Below, in pieces: positions 23,501-36,608 of a stretch of DNA of 64,000 nt. Location of the stretch: assembly GCA_920105805.1 (NCBI GenBank), contig CAKKTI010000009.1, positions 78,837 to 142,836 of the forward strand, read 5' to 3'. The notes under the pieces were generated by a model, which worked only from the letters and a program-made list of their open reading frames with translations, was not told where the DNA came from and made no database searches. This stretch comes from Condylostoma magnum. Taxonomy: Eukaryota > Ciliophora > Heterotrichea > Heterotrichida > Condylostomatidae. Position 1 is the first letter of the stretch; every line of letters begins with the position of its first letter. The translations under genes and the position numbers were made by a program.

Positions 23501-26500
23501 GACTGATAACTCTTCTATAACTATGTTTAGTTGTATAGCTGATTCTAACTCGGCTGGTGGAAATGGAGGAGTAATAAGAACAGAATAAAACTCCACTGCT
23601 AACTTATTTCATTCTAGTTTCTTGAATAATCACTCTAATTTAAATGGCTCTGTTTTAAACATTTAGTAAGCAGAATTGAACAGTATTGTAATATTTAACT
23701 GTGTATTTGTAGGGAATTCAGCTGGCGAGGCTGGAGCAATTCAATCTACTCAAGCATATGTTATAATAGAACTTAGCTTATTCCAGCATAACACAGCAAA
23801 CATAGATAGTGCGTAAAACTTAATATCTACTATTTCAACATTTTACATTGTTAATACTCATTTTAAGGACATTTCTGGAATATAAGGAGCATTTATTCAT
23901 AATTCCTTTAATTCTATATTCATAGCAGAGAGTAGTATTTTTGAGAGAGGAGTATCAACTAGCACTGGAGGAGCAATTTATTCGTTGAATAGTAGAATCT
24001 TCCTAGACAATTGTATTTTTCAAAATAATGTGGCTTAATAAGGTGCAGATATTTATTTAACATTATATTCCTAGCTAAGTATTGATAATTGCAGTTTCAG
24101 TAATTCAGTAACTGAGGATAAATAAGGTGCATCCATAAGTGCAAACTAGTAATCTAGCCAATACTCTATCAATATTTAGAATTCTGTATTTGAAAATATT
24201 TAAGGGTAGGCTATAAGTGTTGAGAACTCAGATAAAATTGTTTTGAAAGGTAATACAGCAAGGAAAGGCTAGAGTGAACTGAATGGCACAGTAAATATTC
24301 TACAGTCTAAATCAGCTATAATCGAATATAATAGTTTTGAAAATAACATAGCTAAAAGAGGAGGAGCTATTTATTTAGAGTAAAATTAAATAATTGAGAA
24401 TCTATTCAATATCTACGGTAATAAGATCGTAAATAATACTGCAAACAGTGGCGGAGGAATATATGCATAAGCTAATTTATATGATATATCGGATAATACG
24501 TTTTAGAACAATAAGGCTATTATAGGTAATGGAGGAGGAATGTATATAGAATGCGGTGTATAGTGTCGTCATAGAATAAACAATAACAATATAATACAAA
24601 ACAAAGCTGAGTTAAAAGGAGGAGGTGTGTACTGGTATGGGAATTCATACGATGAATCTTATTAGCCTGTATTTACATAAAATCATATGGATGATAATTA
24701 AGCAAATTATGGAAAAGATATAGCTTCATTTCCTTATACAATAAAACTTCCTGATTTATCTACCAATTCAACAATAAACGAAGTAGCAAGTGGCCAATTA
24801 CTATAATAAAATATCGAAGTCTTTTAGGTTGATCATTATGATTAAGTTACTAATATGGATGATGGATAAATAATACTTTAAACAAATCAAGAGGTTACTT
24901 TAAGTGGGTAATTGTAATAATATTCTACAAACGGAGTATTCATATTTGAAGATATTGGTGTAACCAAAACTTAAAATAATTAGGGAAGCTTTACAATACA
25001 ATCATTAACTCTTCTCACCAATGCTACTTAATAAATTGACATTACTGTGCACTTTAGAGAATGTATAGCAGGTGAAAGCATTGCTTAAAATATTTGCTTA
25101 GTATGTGAGGCAGGAGAATACAGTTTATCACCATAAGATAATTGCTAAACATGTCCTGAATATGCTTAATGTGATGGAAGAGATTAAATGTATCCTTAGT
25201 AAAATTATTGAAGAGCTAGTAGATTCACTGATGTATTCTTTAGGTGTAGAGTGGATGGAGCATGCTTAGGAGGAATAGTAACCAAAAATTATATTGGAGA
25301 TTGCGGAGAAGGATACGAGGGTAATTTATGTCATCATTGCTCAAAAGGCTATAGCAGAGGTATTGATGACAATTGTAGTGAATGTCCCGAAGAGTCTATA
25401 AATAATCTTGTTTTGGTTGGCATGGTAATAGGATTCATTGTAATATGCATTATCATGATCAAAAGTCTAATTACAAGTGCTTATAAAGAAAAATCACTAG
25501 TATCTGTTTATATAAAGATTATACTCAATTATCTTTAACTTATTACTGCAATAAATTCATTAAATACAGAATGGCCATCATTCTACTATGATTTATTTGA
25601 AGCCTAAGATTAATCTGGAAATATGACAGAATAATTATTTTCCATTGATTGCTATTTGTAAGAGGGTACCAATCCATTGTATTTAAAACTATTATTTTTT
25701 ACTTTAATACCCTTTATTGTAGCTCTTAACATCATAGTAGTTTGGCTAATTATCAACTTGATAAGGAAGTAAGAGCTACTTAAGTGGAAAATGTTAGGCT
25801 CAACTGTTACAATCATCTTTTTATTCCATCCAAATATAATAAAGAGAGGATTATTCATCCTTAGTTGCTTTGAAATTGAAGAAGGCGAATTCTGGCTTTT
25901 AAATGATTTAGATGAAAGATGCTGGGAAGGAGATCACTAAAATTACCTTTAGTATGTTGCAATTCCCTCAATAGTAGTTTGAATTATAGTTTTCCCTCTA
26001 TTTTGCTTATGATTCCTTATCAAAAATAGATTCAAGCTTGATAAAATTAGTAGAAGGCTTACAATGGGATTTTTATACTTCGGATATTAAAGCGACTACT
26101 TTTTTTGGGAGTTTATAATAATATACAGAAAAGTTATTGTGATAATTATTATAGCTTTTGATGAGCCTATTCAGCTCTCTATGTAAGGAATGCTCTTAAT
26201 ATTAATATTCTTTATATCATTCTATATACAAATGAAATATTAACCATTTGCTACAAGGGACTTAAACAGAATGGAAAACCAATCGATAATTGCAGCTACT
26301 TTTACTATTTATCTTGCTCTTTTCTTTAAGCAAAATTATGGAGTTGAATAAATTGATGTCATTGCATTCTTTGTACTTGTTGGAGCCAACTTTATTTTCC
26401 TTATAAATTGGCTTCTGGCAGTTGGTTTATAATTTTTAATCCAAATCTCATAAAAAAATCAAAAAGTAAAAAACTTTCTTACAAAAGATACAATTGTTGC

Positions 26501-26771
26501 TAGAATATTAAGATATGCTATAAACTAAGTTGATTTGAGCAATAAATAAGAAAATAAAGAAGAAATATTGTTTGATAAAGAAGACTCTTTTTCTGTTTAA
26601 AAGTAGATAGAATAAGATAGATACCATTTAAATAGTTTTGATGATGAATCATAACTTATAATTATATGTAGTGATGATAGGGAAATTCAATACGAGGAGG
26701 AAAAAGAAATTATGGAGCAAATATAGTATTAAAATTTAGTTAAGAATTAAGAGATTTTTAAAAATGTATAG
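19917..26771 (+). CDS. giant LNR / beta-helix / Cys-rich / multi-TM surface protein (copy 1)
   Basis: About 2284 residues in one frame to TAG 26769. A signal peptide (MFFTILLISQTAAS) is followed by Cys-rich Lin12/Notch repeat-like units (about residues 20-300; GDGNCDKEC, DFDSGDC-type spacing). Residues about 330-1720 are Asn/Ile/Ser-rich with repeated GGAI and short hydrophobic rungs, as in right-handed beta-helix proteins. A juxtamembrane Cys-rich part follows (CLVCEAGEYSLSP, CGEGYEGNLCHHCSKGY). Then come about seven membrane segments (about 1820-2170), starting LVLVGMVIGFIVICIIMIK, and an acidic cytoplasmic tail. This architecture occurs in ciliate transmembrane protein families of unknown role; adhesion or sensing is an inference. 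Confidence 0.75.
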
Positions 26772-27067
26772 TTAGTAAACACCTTTCTCTTTAGTTTGAT
26801 ATGTAATATCTGCATATTAAATCAAAGTAAGAGATATCATTTATATAAATATAAACTCTTTTAAATGATAGTTAAGTATACTATTTGTTGTAATTCTCTA
26901 TCACAATGGGAAGTAATAATTGTATAGCTTTAGAGTCAAGCATACTTATGCCTCCTAGGCTTATCATAATTAATATAAGAAGGATTGTGAGTTATACCTT
27001 TGATTTAACCTTCTTCATATACGTTTCAAACTTATCTAAAACTCAATTCAAACCCTTTATAATAAAT
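26772..27067. promoter_or_regulatory. intergenic region upstream of giant gene copy 2
   Basis: 296 nt between the two giant genes. They hold the second copy of the upstream element (26808-26906) and the start of the near-identical block (from 26958). The segment between them differs completely from copy 1. No gene is seen. Confidence 0.45.
26808..26906 (+). repeat. upstream element copy 2 of giant-gene pair
   Basis: Diverged copy of 19665-19760, sharing ATCTGCATATTAAATCAAAG at its start and TCTATCACAA at its end, about 161 nt before the predicted start. Conservation amid otherwise different sequence suggests a promoter role. Confidence 0.6.
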
Positions 27068-27723
27068 ATGTTCTTTACTATCCTTCTTATAAGTCAAACG
27101 GCTGCTTCCTGCGAGGAGCAGTGAAAGACTGACAACATATGCCACCCCTAGTGTATGTTGCCACATCATGGCTTTGATTGATCGATAACGAATGAACCCT
27201 TGTCTTCCGGCTGCATCTAAGAGTGTATTTCTCGAGGATGTGATCCTGTTTTGAATTTCAACCAGCAATGTGACGAAGTATGTAACATAAAGGCGTGTGG
27301 CTTCGATTTTGGTCAATGCTCGTCATGCTCGGTTGATAAAGTAGGAGATGGAAACTGTGACAAGGAATGCTTCTTCTCGGAATTTAATTTCGACAGTGGA
27401 GACTGTGATTCAACGGAGTGTAGCCCGGGCTGCACTTTCTCAATGATTTCGGACGGTTAATGTGACAAGGCTTGCTATAGCTCAGACTGTGACTACGATG
27501 GAGAAGATTGCCAGGACCGATGCAGCTTTGACTGTCTGAATAGCTAGATAGGGGATGGGACCTGCCAGGAGGAGTGCAATGTAGGAAGTTGCTACTTTGA
27601 CAAAGATGACTGTGGGTAATGCCATCCAGATTGTACGTGGCAAGATAAGTCAACTTGTAAGCCAGAGTGCTTGATTCTAGACTGTGGCTGAGGATAATTA
27701 CCAGATGGAGGATGCAATGATTA
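26958..27723 (+). repeat. near-identical 5' block, copy 2
   Basis: Second copy of the 766-bp block (see 19807-20572). After 27723 the two genes diverge immediately at the nucleotide level although they keep the same domain order. Confidence 0.85.
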
Positions 27724-30700
27724 AGTTCTTCTAAGAAATTCAATTCACTATTAAATTGCTGAGTAGGATGTGTCTAAGGTGTGAAATCCTTAAATATGCT
27801 ATGATAATCCTGATTGCCAGCATGTAGATTTTTCTCAGGAGAGGGGCGATTGATGTAGTTGAGATTGTTAATAAGATGAATGTGTATATTAAAACTATGC
27901 GTGTCCTTACATTGATGAATGGGATAATTGCTATATGTTCTATGGTCGTTCTGGCTGTGTCTTATGCTAAGATTATTACTATAATAAGTTGAATGAGTGT
28001 AAGCAGTCATGCTCTGAATTAGAATCAATCATAGTTGGACTAACCCAATTTTGTGCAGATATTACAACTAAAGAGAATCCTTTGGAAATTTTTGTTGGAG
28101 ATATAGGTTAAACTTAAGAAAATGGTACCATTGATGCTCCATTTTTGACTCTTGAAGATGCAATGTCAGCAGGTGGGCTTATTCATACATAGATTTGATT
28201 GTTATCCAATATAAATGCTGGATATTTATATAGATTTTATTGAATTGATTATGTATAAACTCTTTAGATAGCCAGCTATATTTGTATAAATAATGAACAC
28301 AATTGTGTAAATGAAGCAGTTACAGTAAAAATTGATAATTTATACTCATCATTTTACTTTAATACAGGAGAAATAACTTTTAAGGATGTAATATTTGATG
28401 CAGAAACTAATGTAAACGAGAATTGCACAAATTGTACTTACTGCCCATATTTAGAATGAGATGAACAATAATAAGTTTATCTTGATGACAGAGGTAATAT
28501 AACAGACTATAATAGAGATGGTTGAGATTTACCTGAAAATTATTGTAGTATATACGCTCGTATAGAGTTTATTAATCTTCCTAAGATGAGATATAGTTCA
28601 GCTTTTAGAGCATTATATCTATTTAATGTATCATTCTAGAATTTTAGGAGTGAGTATAAAAGTATAATTTATGCATTCGAAACGTATGTAAAACTTTAGA
28701 ATGTAAACTTTTATAATATTCAAGTGGTTAATCGTCTATATATAATATATTTAGCGGATTCGATTGAAAATAGAAATGATAACAATTCTTTTAATTTTGA
28801 GTACGATTAAGGGGAAATAAGCTTTGTGAATAATGGTTATGAATATGAAAAAGTGGATTAAACAACGCTATTATTTTACTTATAATATTGTAGATCTATA
28901 AAAATTTCTAATCTAAGATTAAATTTTATCCTCAATAAAGCTTCTAATGAATTTCAAAGTTTAAGGGATGTTTGATTATTAGAAATTTTGTATACAAATA
29001 TTCTAGAAATAAGTAGCCTAGTAATCAATAATTGTATCGTTGATAGATTGTTTAATATAGAATCTGAAGTAGATTAAAATGTTGAATATGAGAATATAGA
29101 TATATTACTTACGGATATTACTATAACTAATTCATTATTCAAGAATTAGCTTTTTCATTTTTAAGGAACAGAAAGTGGAAAACTTGTACTCCAAAATTTT
29201 AAAATTAGTAATACCCTAATATAAGAAGAAAGTGTTATTTACATATAAGAGGGCTAGAATTTTAATGTTACTCTTGATTCATTTCAAGTTGATAATGTTA
29301 ATTTTGTACAGGAATCCTTTTTATAAATTGATTCTGTCTTAAGTGTCACTTTGAATAAGATTACCATAGAAAATTTTACTAACAATTCATTTATGCAGCA
29401 AAGATAAGAAATATTTAATTATTTCATTAATAACCCTGACCATTACATGTAACTATATCCAGTTGAACACTTTAATTAATAGATCAATAACTTGATAACC
29501 TTAAATGGCATCTCTACAATTAATATTAATGAATTGAAGTTTAAAAATTTAAAGTTAAGCGAAGCTATAATAATTAAAGAAAACTTATTAGAAATTAATT
29601 ATTATAAAATGGATATTCTAATGACTAATTCAGAATTTACTAACATTGATTTGAATTTTGTCAATTTAATTGATGTAGAGTATAAGGAGGGCTCACTAGA
29701 GATATAAACTTCTAAATTCAAAGAAATCAAAGAATTTAGATAATTATTATAAGTGTATAATACCAGTAATACTAATGATCAAATACTTACAGTAAATATT
29801 ATTGACTCTGAATTTCAATCAAACGAAACAATGAAAGGCAGTGAATTATTGTACTTTTATAATTAAGGTGAAATTTCCATTAATAACACAACTTTCGAAA
29901 ACATAAAAGGATTATAGAGTTTTCATGTCGTTTACTTTACATTTTATTAGATTTTAGATGATACTCAAGTAAAAATATTCAACTCAACCTTTAAATAAAA
30001 TAGCTCATAATCATATGGAACTTGCATATACTATGATGGTTAATCTACAACTACTAATTTTGAAGTATTTAATACTAAATTCATCTCAAATTAATCAACA
30101 ACTGATGGATCAACTATTTATCTCAGTAATCAAGTAAATTTGAGTCCTACTTCTTATATAAAAGACTCAGATTTTATATAAAATATATCATCAAATAATG
30201 GTACAGTTGTATTAAATTTTTATAAAGGAGATTTGAGTATTGAAGGATGTACTTTTAGGGAAAATGAAGCTAAAAATGGTACAGTACTTTATAAAGTATC
30301 TTAGCCAGGGAGTGAATTATCAATATCTTTTAAAGATACAGATATTATCGCAAACAAAGGTACTGAAATAATTACTCTTACAAGTCCAAGTTATGATGTA
30401 AAGTTTTCTACAGATAATTGCAACTTTTTACAAAACGATGGCATGCTGATGACATTGAACAACTAACTGTGAACAGATGTAAACTCTCAATTCAAATAAA
30501 ATACCTCATCAAAATCGCCAATAATACAGATTTAATAATATTCAGATGTTAGCCTTACTAACAGTTCCTTTATAGAAAATGAAGTTACTGGGAATTTCTC
30601 TGTGATTATAGGATCTTCTTCGTCAGTAATCGAATTTCTCTAGCTTACTGCATTGGCAAATAAATCTTAGGCTAAAGAAGGATTTTTACTAATAAATCTA

Positions 30701-33700
30701 TATTGCAATCTTCAAATTAATAACTCGGTTTTTACCAAAAATAGTTCAGATCTTGGGTCTGTCATCTATATACAAAATATATAAGAGCAAAGCCTGTAAA
30801 TAATTCAAAGCGAGTTTATTGAGAATGAATCAACTGAATCATCTGTAATATGGCTTTTAGGGTCTGCTTTATATATTGAAGATACCAAATTTATAAAAAA
30901 CAAATCAAAAGAAACTTCATCTTGCATTAATTCACTATCATCTGCTATTACTATATTAGATACGGAATTTGAAGGCTTTGGGGAATTTTTTGATAGCCAG
31001 TATCAAAAATATGGAGCTATATAAGCAGTTGTAAACAGCGATATTATAATTAAAAGGTCTACTTTTAAAAATCTATTTAGTCAAAACAACGGAGGTGGAA
31101 TTTTCTCTCTTGATAGCAAAATTAATATTGATACAAGTGAATTCCATTACAACATGTCGACTAGTGGTAAAGATATTTCTGCATATTCAAACTCAGAAGT
31201 TACTATTACAAACTCGGTATTTTTAGCTTCTCAGTAGTCATACTCATTTGAAGCTTATTCAATTACAATAGGTTAATCTGCCCTCTCTATCACAAATTCA
31301 AGGTTTCAATACCATAAATAAGGACTAATCAAATTAGAAGATGCAAAATAACTATAATTTTAATCGAATATTGTTTCAAACAACATAACTAAGTACTACA
31401 ATATCTACTGTCTTAATAGTTATCAAATAGTAATTAAAGAGAATAAGTTTGAAGATAACTAGTCCAAATAAGGAGGGGCCATCAATATCACATTTACCTC
31501 GTAAAAAGTAAATGTTTTTGATATAAAAGACAATACTTTTATAAACAACAAAGCTGAATAAGGAGGAGCTTTGTACCTTTAAAATGCAAACTTTCATATA
31601 GAAAACAATGACTTTTAATAAAACAAAGCATTGGAATACGGTGGAGGTGCAATAAGTCTTATTTGTGGTTTATATTGTGATAAAAATACACGAATAAATA
31701 GCAATACTATGTGAAAGAATGAAGCTAAAATTAATGGAGGAGCAATTGAATGGAAAAGTGATAATTACCATTATAGATACCAACCAGAAATAATTAACTC
31801 AGATATGCAGGATAACATCGCTGAATATGGAAACAATGTTGCGTCTTATCCTGTTAATGTAAGAATTAAGACTTAAAGTAGAGTATTGGTTAATGAGGAT
31901 AATATGACTATAGATGGAGTAGCTAGTGGATAATCTTTATTAGAGGATAAAGAAATTCTAATAGATTTAATTGACCATTATGATTAAATAACCATAAATC
32001 ATTCCGGTGCAATTTTGATTTCCTTTTCAGACAAAAATGTAACTTTAAAAGGACAATCCTTATTATATGCAGATAAAGGACAATTTACTATAAAAGATCT
32101 AGAAGTTTCTTATAATCCATAAGACTCTACGGTAATGTAAATATCGCTCGATTAAGTGCCTATTTCTGATGAATAAAACAAAATTGATATTAATTTAAAC
32201 TTTAGAGAATGCCAACCAGGAGAAAGTTTAGTGAATAACATCTGCTAGGTATGTGAAGGTAATACTTATAGTTTAACTCCTTATGGTCCTTGCAAAACCT
32301 GTAAAATCGAATCTATTTGCTATGGTAGAGATAATATTGTGCCTAAGGAAGGTTATTGGAGACCAAATGAAACTTCTGATGATTTCTTTTAGTGTAGATA
32401 TAGTCCAGCTTGTTTAGGCGGAGAAAATCCTTTGAATCCTATAGGAAACTGTGAGAAAGGTTATGAAGGTAATTTATGTCATCATTGCTCAGACGGGTAC
32501 AGCAGAGGAGCTAATCAAACATGCTCTGAATGCCCAGAAACTGGAATTAGTTATGTTATATTAGCCTCTATCATAATTGCATTCATTGTTATATGCATAT
32601 GGATGATCAAGAGTCTTATTACTAGCGCTTATAAAGAGAAATCATTATTATCGGTTTATTTAAAGATATTCTTCAATTACCTCTAGCTTATTAGTTCTAT
32701 AAATCAAATAAACGTGACTTGGCCTGATATTTATCTAGATTTCTTTTCAAATTAAGAGTAAGCTGGAAATATAACAGAGACACTATTCTCAATTGACTGC
32801 TACTTTGATTAAGATACTAATATAATCTACATCAAATTACTCATTGTGTCAATACTACCAATATTCATAGGCGTGACTATAACTTTGGTATGGCTTTTAG
32901 TACATCTATGCAAAAGGCAATAATTTTTAAAATACAAAATACTTGGATCAATTATCACAGTTATATTTTTATTCCATCCCATTATCATAAAAAAAAGTTT
33001 ACTGGTTCTAAGTTGCTTTTAAATAGAGGATAATGAGTATTGGCTTCTTGATGACCTTGATGAAAGATGCTGGGAAGATGACCACTTAAACTATGTTTTA
33101 TTTGCTTCAATTCCCTCTATCATTTTATGGATTATCATATTCCCCTGGGTTTGTCTTAGATTTCTTCTAAAAAATAAAAATAAACTGAAGTAAACAAATC
33201 GGAAACTTGCCATGGGATTTTTGTATTTTGGGTATAATGATCAAGTGTACTTTTGGGAGTTTATTATCATTTTTAGGAAATTTTTGGTTATTTCAGTTAT
33301 TGTTTTTGAATAACCTCTATTAGTTGAAATGCAAGGCTATTTGATTGTTCTAATAATTGCAATTACTTTTCTCTTGTAAATAATATTCAAACCATTCCTG
33401 ACAAAGAATTTAAACTTACTTGAAAACTTTGCAATTATAGCCTCAGGATTTACGATCTATATTGCTATATATTTTAATCAGGAATACAGCCTGAAGTCAC
33501 TTGGAATTGTATTTTTTATCATACTCATGCTGATAAACTTACTTTTCTTTGTAAATTGGTTTCTATCAATAGTACTATAAGTGATTTATCAGTTGTCTGA
33601 AAAATACGAAAAAGTTAGAAGGTTTTTAGATAGTGGATCAAAACTATCAACTATAATAGTTAAAGGTATTGATTATATTCAAAGAATGTAAGATGAGACT

Positions 33701-33874
33701 CAAGCTTTAAAGTCTACAATAAATAGTAAGGTTCAACCTTATTAAAGTCCTCTTGAAAAGTAAGAAGATAAGTATAGGGACTAAGAGAATGAAGATTTTA
33801 GTCATTTGTCCATGCAAGGAATTAGAAAAATAAATGTCGAAAATCAAGATGATTAGTTATTAAGACCTTTTTGA
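27068..33874 (+). CDS. giant LNR / beta-helix / Cys-rich / multi-TM surface protein (copy 2)
   Basis: About 2268 residues in one frame to TGA 33872, same layout as the upstream copy: signal peptide, LNR-like Cys repeats, a region like a right-handed beta-helix (with GTIDAPFLTLEDAM, a typical helix-entry motif, near residue 355), juxtamembrane Cys-rich unit (CEKGYEGNLCHHCSDGY), then membrane segments and a charged tail. The first 218 codons are almost identical to copy 1. The beta-helix part is strongly diverged, while the membrane part is similar in protein (ERCWE, YKEKSL, TMGFLYFGY-like). This points to an old duplication with recent homogenisation of the 5' end. A TAG at 33854 is an alternative stop. 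Confidence 0.75.
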
Positions 33875-33888
33875 ATTATCCTTTATTA

Positions 33889-34620
33889 TTAAATTAACTT
33901 ACAATGCATTAATAAAATTTGATCAGACATATTTGTTTATACTAAGATATACTAACTTATATCGATAACTCTCTTCATTATCTGAATAGATGCTAGGACT
34001 TTAGGATCTAATGTAGCTTAAACACATTCATGATTAATGATAGCTGACTTTATAGCATAAATATCCTAATAATCCCCTTCATTTAGATACTCTTCTCTCA
34101 TAAATAGCGATGAGTCTGCATTTAGTAACTAATTAACTATTTTAAATTAGTACTTATTCACTTTACAGTACTTTTTAACGCTTCCTTAATACCACTAATC
34201 TATTCCTTTTTTTAACATATGCAATTAAGAAGCTGATAATTTGCTTTTATTAGTTATAAAGTCATGTTTAAGAAGTAAATTACATTTCATGGGTCCGACA
34301 GCTAGCTTATTCATAATTTACTTCAAGGATTAATTCCTGTTCCATATTTTAGCAGCTTCTTCTTATTGCTTTTGTATAGCTACTAATTTTTTACCCTTTA
34401 ACGAAGGCCATCCTAGATAGGCTTAAATCAGCTTAGTACAATAAATATCGAGTAAATAAGAGATTGCTTCTAGACTGTAATTTTTAGAGAATAAAATCTT
34501 AACTATTCTTTCTTTTTCCATATCATAGAATACAATAGGTTAACTTACAATCTAGGTTACCTAGCAATCAGTTTAACAATTATTAATAATATCAATGCTA
34601 CTCTATACTTAAGTTTCCAT
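33889..34620 (-). CDS. hypothetical protein, 243 residues
   Basis: The frame begins METQVQSSIDII and ends MHCKLI before TAA-TAA-TAA. It is helical and basic (LEAISYLLDIYC, YLGWPSLKGKKLVAIQKQ, PMKCNLLLKHDF); no domain is recognised. An in-frame Met 33 codons later is an alternative start. The first 23 nt overlap the end of the upstream gene in another frame. The stop is 14 nt from that of giant gene copy 2. Confidence 0.5.
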
Positions 34621-35085
34621 CCTTATAATTCTCTACGGCTAATTGTCTTCCCTTTATCTTTTCATAGGAAGACTCAGCCACTAGTCTAAAATTTCCTATT
34701 AAATCTACAGCTTTTACTGTATCTCTTCCTTATCTTCAATACTACACTTCTCTTATATCAATTCTCTTAAGCCCTTGAAAAAGGGCACTCTCTCATATCT
34801 CAATTTCTTTATACCTTCAATAACAATCTCGTCATCAGCCCTCATTAATTTCATAGTTTTAGAAATACCAATCAATACTCCACTTAATCCAAGCTGATCT
34901 GCGCTTTCTTCCATTTTACCAGCTTAAATTTAAAATGTCTATGAGAAGTTTACTGCAGGACTAAGAGTATACAGTCCTTATTTTCTCTCACTATGGAAAC
35001 ATAATATTTGAGAAATACTCCGGATAAATGCTATTTTCACAGCTTAATCTAGGGAAAATAATAGCCCCAGTAATACCTTACGCAT
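34598..35085 (-). CDS. hypothetical protein with probable micro-intron
   Basis: The frame from ATG 35085 (MRKVLLGLLFSLDQAVK) is protein-like through RELIQEK near 34747. Coding continues in another frame (TVKAVDLIGNFRLVAESSYE) to a TAG at 34600-34598. A short GT-AG intron restores one frame: a 17-nt candidate at 34745-34729 or a 14-nt one starting two bases upstream. The product is about 156 residues and no family is recognised. The divergent neighbour starts 143 nt away. Confidence 0.45.
34729..34745 (-). other. candidate 17-nt intron
   Basis: GTAGTATTGAAGATAAG removes exactly the frame difference between the two coding parts of the surrounding gene. A 14-nt alternative (GTGTAGTATTGAAG) also fits, so the exact splice sites are unsettled. 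Confidence 0.4.
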
Positions 35086-35228
35086 CAATTCCTCCCTTTT
35101 AATTCTCCTGCTTACACTTATAGGATATTTACGTTACTTTTATTCACAATAACAAAGTAGCATGATGCTTTGTTACCGATTACAAATTCAGTGAAAGGAT
35201 AAAAGGACACAAACTTTTCCTATTAATA

Positions 35229-36607
35229 ATGTTTATCAGATTCCTGAATACAAATCCTTATAAGCTAGAAGATATTTTAGAGTAGGAAGATGGAAAAACA
35301 GCACGTCAACTTGGAGAATTTACTGTTAGAGATGTAAAAGCTGAGAGAAATAACAATCATAACATATTCTTTACTGAGTATGCTGTAAGTTTTATTTAGG
35401 AGTTTTTAAAGAACAAAACTTATAATCTGTATAAGGAGTATTAGGAGCTTTTGTAAGAGTTTTCAGGGTTTGTATGTAACACAACAGGCTATAATTATTT
35501 TGAAAGGGTTTAGAAGAAATAAGAGTGGTATAAGTAAATCGATTCAATCGCTTATAAGTTATAAGCAGATACAGTCTCTGATTAACCAGTATTTTATAAA
35601 CAGAGAGTGCCCGATTATAGCTGAATTTGAAAAACAAGTAAGTTGTGTACTTTATAGTTCTGTCACGTGCATTAGATGGTATTTTAGTGATTAGTTAAAC
35701 TTAACAGTCTGTCTTATCTGAGGAAATTAACTATTTAACACACAGTAATATTATTTTTAGTAAGGACTAAGATGATGAAGTGTAATAACCTCTATGACTT
35801 TATAATAGAGTGAGCAAATTAGCTGATTTTTTATAGGTAAATTTAGAGAGTTTTACAGTGCCTGAGTCTGAAATGGCATTGATGTACTCTAATGTTATAA
35901 GGGAATCTAAATAGTTAAATATAAGCGAGGTTTAAGATCTAAATGAGTTCTCTTTTAATGAAAATGATAATTCGATTATTGAATTGTTAAATTAGATGAA
36001 TGAAGGATAAAATTCAGTACGGGAATTTGAGTAAACTGGAATATAAGGGTTTAATTATGATTAACTAAAGGAAAGTTTGCAGAACACTGCTTAATTTTAG
36101 CTCTTTGATGTTGAATAAAATGTGATTGAAAATACAGGTAAGTTTGTATTAGATTAGTAAGAGCATATAGTACTTAAAAAACCTGTAATTGAGCCAATAT
36201 AAGACTCTAATTTAATAGAAATTACTCAAATATACTAAGAATCAGATCTACTCTTTTAATCTAATTCTAAGACACATAAAACCGACAGATATATAATAGA
36301 TTAACCCCATTCCAATACAACTATGGATTTACCTTAGATATATCCATCTCCTCCTACTCTAGGAAAACCAGTCAAAATGATGAGAACTGCTTTATACCGG
36401 CCAATAAGTGAAAACAAAATTGCGAAAAAGGCTAAAGACCCAGAAATAAAAGAACTTATAAGTAGGACTAAGTCACATAAAACCATGAAGGCTGAGACTT
36501 TAATAAAGGCTAGATAAGGCATAGAAGCGTTGAATAGTGCATCAAGTAGGTTAAGTCAGTATTCCACAAAGCACCATGCTGCTGAAAGACTTGAAGATAT
36601 TGGTTAG
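35229..36607 (+). CDS. hypothetical protein with 14-nt intron
   Basis: Exon 1 (35229-35452) encodes MFIRFLNTNPYKLEDILEQE and a helical stretch. After a 14-nt intron the frame continues from 35467 (FWKGLEEIRVVQVNRF, LSRALDGILVISQ) through an acidic middle and a Pro/Lys-rich end to TAG 36605-36607, about 454 residues in all. No family is recognised. The next in-frame TAG (36692) is rejected as the end because the region after 36608 codes on the other strand. The convergent LRR gene stops one nucleotide away. Confidence 0.5.
35453..35466 (+). other. 14-nt intron
   Basis: GTAAGAGTTTTCAG has full GTAAG...CAG consensus, and its removal joins two otherwise incompatible coding frames. A 35-nt version using a later AG would also keep frame. 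Confidence 0.55.
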
Positions 36608-36608
36608 G

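Noticed and set aside
19807-27723. Assembly duplication as the cause of the repeated 766-bp block
   Set aside because: Flanks on both sides differ and the downstream bodies are diverged homologues, so a simple duplicated contig piece is unlikely, though long reads would settle it.
35638-35657. 20-nt GTAAG...ATAG candidate intron
   Set aside because: Removing it would break the continuous downstream frame; unspliced sequence reads as normal protein.
35470-35694. ORF MYVTQQAIIILKGF in another frame
   Set aside because: The 14-nt intron joins a different, longer pair of frames that continues for more than 380 codons to the gene end.
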